DNA from: Urechis unicinctus
Taxonomy: Eukaryota; Annelida; Polychaeta; Xenopneusta; Urechidae
Direction of reading: 5' to 3'
Assembly (NCBI GenBank): GCA_034190875.2
Contig: CM067354.1
Span: 43,257,275-43,321,274 of the forward strand
Length of the DNA stretch: 64,000 nt
Shown: positions 56,801-64,000 of the stretch, one piece after another
How the letters are laid out: every line of letters begins with the position of its first letter
Position numbering within the stretch: the stretch's first letter is position 1
Notes under the pieces: generated by a model
What the model was told of the DNA's origin: nothing
The model's database searches: none
What the model saw: the letters and a program-made list of their open reading frames with translations, nothing else
Made by a program: the position numbers and the translations under genes

Positions 56801-59800
56801 AGGTGCGACTGTCCGAGCTTAGCTCGAAACCTTGTCGGCAACCGCAGTAGTAAGACCCCATTGTGTTGGTACAAGTGTGGCTACAGTTGTCTGTTTCTCG
56901 AGCACATTCGTCGATATCTATAAAGCGGAATAATGAGCAAAACAATCAGTTACCTCCAGGGAAAGCAGAATAATGAGCGAAACAATCAGTTACCTCCGGG
57001 GAAAGCGGAATAATGAGCGAAACAACCAGTTATCTCCAGGGAAAGTGGAATAATGAACGAAACAATCAGTAACCTCCAGGGAAAGCGGAATAATGAGCGA
57101 AACAACCAGTTACCTCCAGGGAAAGTGGAATAATGAACGAAACAATCAGTAACCTCCAGGGAAAGCGGAATAATGAGCGAAACAACCAGTTACCTCCAGG
57201 GAAAGCGGAATAATGAGCAAAACAATCAGTTACCTCCAGGGAAAGCGGAATAATGAGCAAAACAATCAGTTATCTCAAGGGAAAGCGGAATAATGAGCGA
57301 AACAATCAGTTAACGCTGGGGAAAGCGGAATAATGAGCAAAACAATCAGTTACTTCCGGGGAAAGCAGAATAATGAGCGAAACAATCAGTATCCAGGGAA
57401 AGCGGAATAATGAGCGAAACAATCAGTTACCTCCAGGGAAAGCGGAATAATGAGCGAAACAATCAGTTACCTCCAGGGAGAGAATTGTCTGAACTGACCT
57501 CTAACAACTGATTTCATTTGAATTCCAATGATATCATATTTCCGTAAGATATTTATATATTGAACCCAGCTTGGACTTATTACACCTTGAAATCGATTGA
57601 CAACTTCATATAGACAAGATTCAAGGAAAAAATATTCCGTTTGACAAAGCAACCAGACGATTGACTGGCACAGTATAATTGCTTTCTTAAAATGATATCT
57701 GATTCCAACCTTAAACGACCTCGGCTAGATTACATGATCTTTACTAATCTCACCTCTACATATGTGCCCATCTGCACCGAGCTCGTAGCCAGAGGGGCAA
57801 GCACAGGTATAAGATCCCGGTGAGTTGTTACAGGTGTGACTACAGGAGTCGGTATGGTCATTACACTCATCAATATCTGTATAGGCCAAATAGGACGATG
57901 TTTCGTTGGTACATGCGTATAACAAATTGTATGTCAAACACAGTTGGTGATGAGTGATTGAAATTGTTGCTCTAACATGAAACACAACCGCCTTGAACCA
58001 CGGTCTAATTGGTATCACCTGCACAGGTATGCCCATCAGATTCTAGTGAATAGCCGAGTCGGCATTTACATTGGTAGGAGCCTTCTGTGTTGACGCATAT
58101 ATGAATACATTCATCCAATCCAAGTGTACATTCGTTGATATCTGTAAAGACACAGTAGTTAAAATCCCCTTTCGCGCATACTCAGAGGTAGTAGAATATA
58201 ATAGGTATAAATTCACTCCTTCATATATTGATCAAATAAAGTCAGGGAACAGCTAAGTGATTAACCAAGACAATTTACTATAATTACACCTTAACAAAAT
58301 ACTAAGATAACTATTCTAAATATGTTTTCACCTAATTATGTAAATGCGGTATCTATCACCAGACAGTATTGGGTGGAAAATTTCGTTCTTTAAGATGAAA
58401 TCTTAATCACAGGAATTCAAGAATGTATGAAGAAAACGCTGTTTTAGACTAAATTACGTCGCTCATCGCAAACAGGGAATTGAAATCTCTCCAAACGATT
58501 ATATATCTGCTATGGATTTTGAATCATAATATACTATTAACGCATCCAGTTTCTAAACGGATGTGGGTGCTGCAACATATGAAGTTATTTCGCAATAGGT
58601 GTTCGTCTTTATCTTTGAAGACATGAAGAATAATATCTCCCATCATCTAAATGGAATTGTATATCCTGCAACTCTGTTGATTATCGAATAAGTATATTTT
58701 TGCACAATTCGTTGTTTTTGAATATTGCATGGACATATAAAATGTGCACTTGCTCTATGTATGATGGTATTTGTTTTGTTCGCTGCTTGGGTTACGGACG
58801 TAATGCAGTAGTAATACAGACGTAGAGACACTGTTTAATTAAGTCTCACCTGTACATGTGTGCCCATCAGCGCTAATTGCGTGGCCAGGTGGACAGCTAC
58901 AGGTGTATGAACCATCTGTGTTGGTACAAATGTCACTACAGCTGTCTGTGTCGTCATCACACTCGTCAACATCTACAAATAGAAGTAAGAAAAGCCTTTT
59001 GAGCACACTAAGATTGCATTGCCTATTTGCTGAAATATGTAAGATTTTTAAGAGTTGAACACTTTATTCCACGTTACCTGTGCACGAGAATCCGTCAGTG
59101 TCCAGAGTGTAGCCTGTTCGGCAGGAGCAGACAGGGCCAGAAGGCGTGTTTCTGCAGAGATGGTCGCATCTGTTCATTCCACTGCCGCATGCGTCCACCG
59201 CTGTTTCACAACGAAAACACACATTGATTGCTGTTATACGCACTGCAGTGATTCAGGGGAGCTCGCATACAGAAATCGGCTTCAAAGATCGTTTTTACCA
59301 TTAATTGTCATGGTGATAAGATAACTGTAGCTTAGTACAAACTTCGGGTTTCGAACCCATCTATTCAGACCATAAAGCAAGCGAGGATGGAGGCTGATTG
59401 TGGTTCTTGGACAGAATAGTAGTTTTAAACCTCGCTTTCATCTCCTTGTAGTCATCACGGTATTGTAAGATAAGGATGATTGTGAAGCTGGGACCTTTGA
59501 GTTGCAGCGCCCACTAGGCACAATCCAGGTGCTCACAGCGGGTTGCGAACCCCCGTGTTTGGGATGGAAGCTCAAATCGCATTTATTGAGGAATTAAGTC
59601 ACATATCACAGCACAGAAGGCTTTTAGTCTGTGAAGGATTCCGATATGAGACACCTATTTGGATTCGCCCTTGTAGCAGCCACGTCGGCCGATCGACAAC
59701 ATTTCTAGCGTTCAGTCTAGGTGTTCGAAACCTGATGATGTCAGTGTTCGGGTCCCTAATGCAACCTCGAAATCAAGTGTTATCTTGTCTAACAGCCACA

Positions 59801-59966
59801 ATCATCCTCAAATGGCACCGGGTATTTCTTTACTCCCACTTACCTACACATGTGAGTCGATCATTATCTAGACGGAAACCAGGTGGACAGGAACAGGTGA
59901 ACGAACCAGGTGTGTTATGGCAGATTTCTTCACAACCACCGTTGTTGTTTGCACATTCGTTGATAT
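49910..59966 (-). CDS. Gene A: multi-EGF single-pass transmembrane receptor (exon span)
   Basis: Twenty-one EGF exons, listed separately, then one exon with the membrane span and tail. The exons follow the cbEGF pattern and are phase 1-1 like those of gene B; the last (51,123) and the one at 59,078 are more divergent. Seven exons (54,211-56,484) belong to a ~360-bp tandem array that is nearly identical in exon and intron. One of the seven carries a 1-bp deletion. The recognised part encodes roughly 860 residues of EGF repeats plus ~300 residues of stalk, span and tail. The predicted product is a cell-surface rod on a single helix; ligand and pathway are unknown. The 59,844 exon starts with an acceptor, so a signal-peptide exon should lie between it and the gene C stop at 63,753; I could not identify it. 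Confidence 0.87.
51123..51257 (-). CDS. Divergent EGF-like exon of gene A (membrane-proximal)
   Basis: 135 bp, phase 1-1. It starts [12 protein letters not shown] without the usual Glu-Cys, then [23 protein letters not shown]. It retains six or more cysteines but not the calcium-binding start. Confidence 0.75.
51540..51662 (-). CDS. cbEGF exon of gene A
   Basis: [35 protein letters not shown]; phase 1-1; donor G|GTTAG. Confidence 0.9.
51858..51980 (-). CDS. cbEGF exon of gene A
   Basis: [35 protein letters not shown]; phase 1-1; donor G|GTCAG. Confidence 0.9.
52169..52291 (-). CDS. cbEGF exon of gene A
   Basis: [35 protein letters not shown]; phase 1-1. Confidence 0.9.
52455..52503 (-). 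other. tRNA-like internal-promoter relic beside an exon donor
   Basis: On the minus strand the sequence after the exon at 52,504 reads GTGAGATAGTCCTCGATTAG, then AAATCATTGTTGCGAGTTCGAACCCTGC. The GAGTTCGAACCC part matches a pol III B box and the upstream part loosely resembles an A box and anticodon arm, as in tRNA-derived SINEs. No complete cloverleaf is seen. Confidence 0.3.
52504..52629 (-). CDS. EGF exon of gene A
   Basis: 126 bp; [36 protein letters not shown]; one residue longer than the standard exon in the last loop; phase 1-1. Confidence 0.88.
52909..53031 (-). CDS. cbEGF exon of gene A
   Basis: [35 protein letters not shown]; phase 1-1. Confidence 0.9.
53380..53508 (-). CDS. cbEGF exon of gene A, long last loop
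   Basis: 129 bp; [39 protein letters not shown]; two residues longer than standard; phase 1-1; donor G|GTATCTG. Confidence 0.88.
53660..53870. repeat. Imperfect trinucleotide-rich tract (GAT/GGT)
   Basis: Loose GATGATAATGATGAT and GGTGGTGGT words within the intron between the exons at 53,931 and 53,380. Confidence 0.65.
53931..54047 (-). CDS. cbEGF exon of gene A, short first loop
   Basis: 117 bp; [33 protein letters not shown]; two residues shorter between Cys1 and Cys2; phase 1-1. Confidence 0.9.
54211..54333 (-). CDS. cbEGF exon, array unit 7 of gene A
   Basis: [35 protein letters not shown]; intact, phase 1-1. Confidence 0.92.
54564..54685 (-). pseudogene. Array unit 6 EGF exon with 1-bp deletion
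   Basis: 122 bp. Sister copies read GACACAGACA(A/G)CTGTAGTC; this one reads GACACAGACACTGTAGTC, deleting one base just before Cys2 and shifting the frame so Cys2-6 are lost. Splice sites remain. Skipping it keeps the protein frame because both introns are phase 1. It may instead be a base-calling error. Confidence 0.7.
54922..55044 (-). CDS. cbEGF exon, array unit 5 of gene A
   Basis: [35 protein letters not shown]; intact. Confidence 0.92.
55283..55405 (-). CDS. cbEGF exon, array unit 4 of gene A
   Basis: Encoded domain identical to unit 5; intact, phase 1-1. Confidence 0.92.
55644..55766 (-). CDS. cbEGF exon, array unit 3 of gene A
   Basis: Encoded domain identical to unit 5; intact, phase 1-1. 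Confidence 0.92.
56005..56127 (-). CDS. cbEGF exon, array unit 2 of gene A
   Basis: HDTDNC with ADGHTCT: it mixes the 5' variant of the outer units with the 3' variant of the inner units, as expected of unequal exchange or gene conversion. Confidence 0.92.
56362..56484 (-). CDS. cbEGF exon, array unit 1 of gene A
   Basis: HDTDNC with ADGRTCT, same encoded domain as unit 7; intact. Confidence 0.92.
56795..56917 (-). CDS. cbEGF exon of gene A
   Basis: [35 protein letters not shown]; related to the array exons (TDNCSH.CTNT), perhaps the parental type. Confidence 0.9.
56920..57481. repeat. 40-bp intronic minisatellite, about 14 units
   Basis: The unit resembles AAAGCGGAATAATGAGCGAA then ACAATCAGTTACCTCCAGGG, with a few base variants; one unit near 57,390 is shortened. 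The 64-codon minus frame ([17 protein letters not shown]-type repeat) comes from it. Confidence 0.95.
57754..57876 (-). CDS. cbEGF exon of gene A
   Basis: [35 protein letters not shown]; phase 1-1; donor G|GTGAG. Confidence 0.9.
58019..58141 (-). CDS. cbEGF exon of gene A
   Basis: [35 protein letters not shown]; phase 1-1. Confidence 0.9.
58142..58849. other. Intron of gene A, 708 bp
   Basis: No coding or repeat signal recognised. Confidence 0.6.
58850..58972 (-). CDS. cbEGF exon of gene A
   Basis: [35 protein letters not shown]; phase 1-1; donor G|GTGAG. Confidence 0.9.
59078..59200 (-). CDS. Divergent EGF exon of gene A
   Basis: [35 protein letters not shown]. Ala replaces the usual Glu before Cys1 and the Tyr/Phe of the hydroxylation pattern is Val-shifted, so calcium binding is less certain. 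Phase 1-1. Confidence 0.85.
59201..59843. other. Intron of gene A, 643 bp
   Basis: No coding signal. It contains TTTCGAACCC near 59,350 and TTGCGAACCC near 59,543, which loosely resemble pol III B-box words of SINE relics; not a supported element. Confidence 0.4.
59844..59966 (-). CDS. cbEGF exon, most upstream recognised exon of gene A
   Basis: [35 protein letters not shown]; phase 1-1; donor G|GTAAGT. The acceptor (ACATGCGCAG) shows that an earlier exon exists. Confidence 0.9.
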
Positions 59967-60101
59967 CTGCGCATGTAACATATCAACGACTGGTGACATT
60001 ATCTAGTACATACAAAAAGGACATATGTAGCCGCATTCGGCATCATTATCGACCCATATGGGAAACGTTTGTTTTACCGTTCAACGTGTTGCACTGACAA
60101 T

Positions 60102-60415
60102 CAAGATCGATCGTGAGGCACACAAGTTGTGTTTACATTGAGGATATTTTGTGAAACACACAAGTTGTACTGCTATTCAGGATTTATCGTGATACCCACA
60201 AGTTTTGATGACATTTGGGAATGATCTTGATACATACAAGAAGTGTCGACATTGACAAAATCATCATGATACGCACATCGCTGCTTTCAGGAACGATCGT
60301 CATACACAATTTGGACTTATTGTCAACAATGGTCATGATACATGTCAGTTGTGCTGATATTCAGGACTGATCGTGACACGCATATATTGTGCCGATCACC
60401 GGGATTTATCGCGGC
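60102..60415. repeat. Degenerate ~40-bp tandem repeat, about eight units
   Basis: The core resembles GTGATACACACAAGTTGTGC then TGATATTCAGGATTGATC, with heavy divergence between units. Confidence 0.65.
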
Positions 60416-61876
60416 AGTAAGTGAGATACTGTCAATTCTATGCGAAGAATTCTGAGGGCGTCGAAAACTCAAACATGCGAGATGCAAGCCCGGCACTAAT
60501 TGCAGGGTTTGAATTCCACACAGAACACAACACATTCGCACTTTTCAAAGAAACACCACGAGCTCACAAACACATGTGAAATGTCATTCGTCATTTTAGC
60601 CAATTTACCGCTGTCAATGAAGCATGATAACTATAAACTATACGCACATAACACAGTAATGATATGCGCCATCGTTGAAAGATTTTATTTTTCGTCAACC
60701 TTTTTTATCAGAGAGCATTGAGTGCGGTGAGGGTAAAAGTTCGTCCGGGTTGTTTTGCTCTCCCAGCTGGCCGCCAAACCGTGTCAAGGCGATATAAATC
60801 ACCACGGAAAATAGCAAGCGAATACGTCACGTATTTTATAGTTATGCTGGATAACTTTCCTCGCAAACAGCTTTACCGTGCAGTTGTTTGTGCGCATGAA
60901 TCCGATAGATTGTTTGTAATAACAGTCGTATGACTAGTATACTAGATGTGATTGTAGGTGTGAGGCATAGACATAAACGTTAAGAAAGTCAATGAAGAAA
61001 GCACACTTCAGTGAGTGAATGCAACTACCGGATAGCAAACACACGAATAAGATGTTGACAAATTTAAATTATAAAGCAAGGTTACGAAAATGAAGATCAG
61101 TTTTGCGTCTCGGACTGTTCTGGTTAGTTCAAAGCCTCTTATCATTCCAGGAATGAAGGTCGATGATTTTGTTAGTGGATGTGGTGGTTAGTTCAAAGCC
61201 TCTTATCATTCCAGGACTCGGTGTGTTGATCCTGTTAGGACGATCTTAGCAAATTGATTCAATCCTGTGTGCGTAAGATTTCATGAAACAAAGTCGTTTG
61301 GAGTGCCATCTGCACTGTGATGCACACGGTCAAATAAATAATTGACATTTCCCAAGAACGTAGGTAGTGTTTGCATTATAAAGATACGTATCCATGTCGC
61401 ATGAGGACTCCTCATCAACACAAACGTCCTTTCAGGTCAGTCCCAACAGTTTGTGAGGTCATCGCTGTTATAAATTCACACCGAGGGCGTCAACTGTTAA
61501 ACATTCTAGACATTTATCGAAATAGGCCGGTTCATTGAAAGCATGAGGTCAAATCACGATGCAGTTATGAATCACCATAAAGTGTGTTCGGGTCGAGGAA
61601 CGTAACATCAGTCTACTGAGTCAGTTGATTCCTGCCATCGCCTGGTATGTTTTGTATGCTTTACTGTGTAGCCTCATCTGTGTCTGGCTAGATTATAACT
61701 GATAATCGATAAGATTTTTGTAGGTATTATTCATAAGAAAAAAGGACCCGAGTGATTTCCATTAATGGACAATATCAAGGTAAAATAAACAATTCAGGCT
61801 TTCACACACCATACATCACATAACTCTATATGTATGATGCAAGCATAAGCCAAAGTGAGGAATGAATTAGGCGCCA
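60416..61876. other. Upstream region of gene A, 5' exon not identified
   Basis: A signal-peptide exon and promoter of gene A are expected between 59,967 and 63,752, but no minus-strand frame here is convincing. A 32-bp direct repeat (TGGTTAGTTCAAAGCCTCTT then ATCATTCCAGGA) lies at 61,121 and 61,185. Confidence 0.4.
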
Positions 61877-63341
61877 GGGGTCGTATCCATAAAGAAACTT
61901 AAGTCCGCAAACTCAGGTTTTTGAGACGGCAAGCTAAGCTGGCCGTCTTATCCGTATCCAAAAAGAATCTTAAGTCTTCTAGCGTGCTCAAGCAAGGTAG
62001 CTGACTTAAGTTCGCTAGCTCAAACTTAAAAATGGCGGTCCAACGGTAATGTTTCCAGAGAAATGCTTTTACATATCTAAATAAGAACATGTACGTTCTT
62101 AAAATGAACCAAAACATAATCAGCCGTTCGTTTCGTATGACACACCAATTTTTATCGGGTTATTTGAATTATTTACGCAGCAAGTTGTTTTCGTAAAAAC
62201 GAAGCGGGGAATTCTTCACAAACAATCGGGTCGCTTAGGAGAGGCTGTTGTTTCCTAGAAAGCGAGGCAGCTTGCAGCAGTCTAGCTCCGAATTAGGAGT
62301 GTTTTGCGGGACCATCTGAGTGGATGGGAGTTTCCAAGTGAATAGAATATCCATTCACGATTGGTCATGTTACAGATAAATTTCTTAAACTTCATTAATC
62401 AAAACAACGGCGCCAAGATTCACATTTCGTATGATTGAATACAAGAAAAGCAGGTGCCAAGCCTACAAGTATATAAATCCACTTCATGATAAAATGGCAG
62501 ATATTGAAAGTGCCCCCAAAGCACACCAAAGACAAGGGTTATTTTGCGATAAAAAAAACTCCGTTTTATACGTCAAAGACAACGACACGTCATAGACTAA
62601 TGACGCGCAGTGACCCAGTAACGCGCGTATTCCAACGGACTGTCAAACAACAAAACTCAACAAGGATTGTTTGTATTCATCGTGGAAAAATAATGTTATT
62701 AGTGCAAGCATGGTCGATGGAATTATTTCCCAATCGTGTGGATTAGCTGTGATTATTTTGCCGATTATAAACAATGGTTCATCGTGCCGCTGGCGTTGTG
62801 CCTTGTGGTCATGTTCATGGATAACAATCATTACAATGCCGTAGATTGGAGTGCTGAGAGTATATTGAAACTTGTATATTATACCTGATATCACCGTATA
62901 TTATACTTGATACCATATAATATTGTACAGTCGGAATGAATAAAGGTGAGTGACATATTCATAAACAACCGGTTTAAAGGCTATTCCTTTTTTACTTTGT
63001 TTGATAAACGATCAGTTGATAACGACAATACTAGGTCTAGACTGTGTTATATAAAATAGTCAGACTAGACTACCTCCATTCCTTCGTCTAAATCGAACAG
63101 TCTTAGCCACTTTATTCCATTTTCTGTCTAATGAACACAGAGATAAAATATGATCGCGAAGGAACATGAGTGAAATTATAGCCGCAAATCGTTTTTGGCT
63201 GTTTGCCAGCCTTGAGCTGGCGGCCTCAGCTGAGTTCGCTAACAATTTGTTTTGTGGATACGCTTGAGTTCACCGACTTAGCTTAGCACGCCGACTCAAG
63301 TTAAGACGACTCAAGTTAAGATTCTTTACGGATACGGCCCC
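61877..63341. mobile_element. Non-autonomous DNA transposon-like element with terminal inverted repeats
   Basis: The left end GGGGTCGTATCCATAAAGAA then ACTTAAGTC matches the reverse complement of the right end, GGGGCCGTATCCGTAAAGAA then TCTTAACTTGAG. Subterminal ACTTAAG/AACTTGAG and GTATCC words recur inward on both sides (for example 61,952-61,975 and 63,255-63,310). The element is 1,465 bp with no transposase frame, so it is MITE-like or an internally deleted copy. Target-site duplication is unclear because GCGCCA and AGGTCA flank it. Superfamily not assigned. Confidence 0.7.
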
Positions 63342-63423
63342 AGGTCATTTCATGACTCACGATCAGTATTTGCTGCCTGAAAGTGACTCCAGAAACCCTC
63401 ATCATTCAGCTGGTCAGTAGTGC

Positions 63424-63429
63424 TTTATT
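63424..63429 (-). promoter_or_regulatory. Candidate distal poly(A) signal AATAAA for gene C
   Basis: AATAAA on the minus strand ~325 bases after the gene C stop. Confidence 0.3.
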
Positions 63430-63475
63430 GTAGCTCAGATGAAGAAAAAAAGAACAACGACAGCACTAAGCGGGT

Positions 63476-63481
63476 TTATTC
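63476..63481 (-). promoter_or_regulatory. Candidate proximal poly(A) signal AATAAA for gene C
   Basis: AATAAA on the minus strand ~275 bases after the gene C stop, a plausible 3' UTR length. Confidence 0.4.
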
Positions 63482-63752
63482 CATGTCCGTAGTGAGTTAT
63501 GTCGATATGATTTTGCCAACATACAAACAGGTCTATGTGGATTATTCACCCATTGAAATAAGTTCCCTCAAAATAAACGATCGTGATGCATACACATAAC
63601 AACTCTCGACAAATACAGTGCATACAAAGCGTGTGTTCTGGTGGAGAGGTACAAATCCATGCATATTATTAAGCGAATTTATGCACATTTCCAAAATTAT
63701 AATATTTCAGCGTGAAACTGATTACTGTATCAGTTTCTGGAACTATTTCTTA

Positions 63753-64000
63753 TTAAGTTTCAATGTCGACTTGTATATCTGCAGCGAATGATATGTTGTC
63801 GTGAAAACCGGTCAGCGTCTCATACGGGTTCTCACTTTCTGTCACCGATGGCGTACCTCGAGTGACGTCATCACATGTTGACCTGCCTGTGTCAAGGACG
63901 TTGTTTCCGGTCGGGTCAACTGTATCATTGTAGGGCTGTGGGGGATTTTTCACATAACCACCCGGGTGATGATGTATCTCGTCGTTGTCATCATTATCCA
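63753..64000 (-). CDS. Gene C: C-terminal cytoplasmic tail of a receptor-like protein (partial)
   Basis: An open frame enters from the window edge and ends in TAA after about 82 residues: DNDDNDEIHHHPGGYV, then KNPPQPYNDT, and near the end ESENPYETLTGF and AADIQVDIET. It is hydrophilic and acidic, rich in Asn/Asp/Thr, with YETL (a YxxL-type motif) and PPQPYND. The lack of cysteines and its position one gene-length upstream of two receptors with similar gene layout suggest a cytoplasmic tail of a third family member, but no membrane span or EGF domain is in the window, so the assignment is by context. Confidence 0.6.
   Translation of the reverse strand, partial: DNDDNDEIHHHPGGYVKNPPQPYNDTVDPTGNNVLDTGRSTCDDVTRGTPSVTESENPYETLTGFHDNISFAADIQVDIET

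Noticed and set aside
59340-59550. tRNA genes suggested by TTCGAACCC-type words
   Set aside because: No acceptor stem, D arm or anticodon arm could be assembled around them.
59543-60097. 184-codon plus-strand frame
   Set aside because: It overlaps a clear EGF exon on the other strand and has no recognisable domain.
60323-60541. Minus-strand frame starting MRMCCVLCG as a gene A signal peptide
   Set aside because: Weakly hydrophobic, no clear cleavage or phase-1 donor, and it overlaps a degenerate tandem repeat.

Overview
This is eukaryotic, almost certainly invertebrate metazoan, nuclear DNA. It is AT-rich, the genes are broken into short exons by GT-AG introns of roughly 0.1-1.5 kb, calcium-binding EGF (cbEGF) domains are each encoded by one ~123-bp exon, and there are many micro- and minisatellites plus at least one terminal-inverted-repeat (TIR) element. 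I cannot name the species; a marine invertebrate is a guess from the exon style.

Positions 1 to about 26,500 hold no gene I can support. All reading frames there are short and uncharacteristic. The region contains microsatellites near 6.2, 13.0-13.8 and 20.6 kb, a degenerate ~205-bp tandem repeat near 4.4-4.8 kb, and two similarity islands at a constant ~5.2-kb offset that suggest an old, decayed segmental duplication.

Positions 26.6 to 64 kb hold a tandem cluster of genes for single-pass transmembrane EGF-repeat receptors, all on the minus strand. Gene C enters from the right edge and shows only its C-terminal tail (stop at 63,753). Gene A runs 59,966 to 49,910: 21 EGF exons followed by one exon for the membrane span and a ~250-residue cytoplasmic tail. 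Gene B runs 48,241 to 31,258: about 31 EGF exons followed by a membrane/tail exon. Its last EGF exon and tail exon are present a second time at 29,536-28,502 inside a 2.76-kb direct tandem duplication. No signal-peptide exon is recognised for A or B, so their 5' ends are open.

Nearly every EGF exon begins and ends in phase 1, so exons can be added, lost or skipped without breaking the frame. The locus has used this repeatedly. Gene A contains a 7-unit array of a ~360-bp exon+intron block. Gene B contains four near-identical 1.06-kb blocks carrying an exon pair (X,Y), plus an older fifth pair, and three ~1.2-kb blocks carrying another pair (P,Q) with long (TA)n tracts. Beside these lie failed exons: two 1-bp frameshifted copies, an EGF exon whose 5' half is replaced by a minisatellite, a half-exon with an internal stop, and a cluster of decayed exon 3' ends. 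The X exons all use a GC splice donor. The most interesting aspect is an EGF-receptor locus that appears to be changing its ectodomain length by exon-block amplification, with separate, different cytoplasmic tails that could act as alternative terminal exons. The recent duplications could partly be assembly artefacts and need long-read confirmation.
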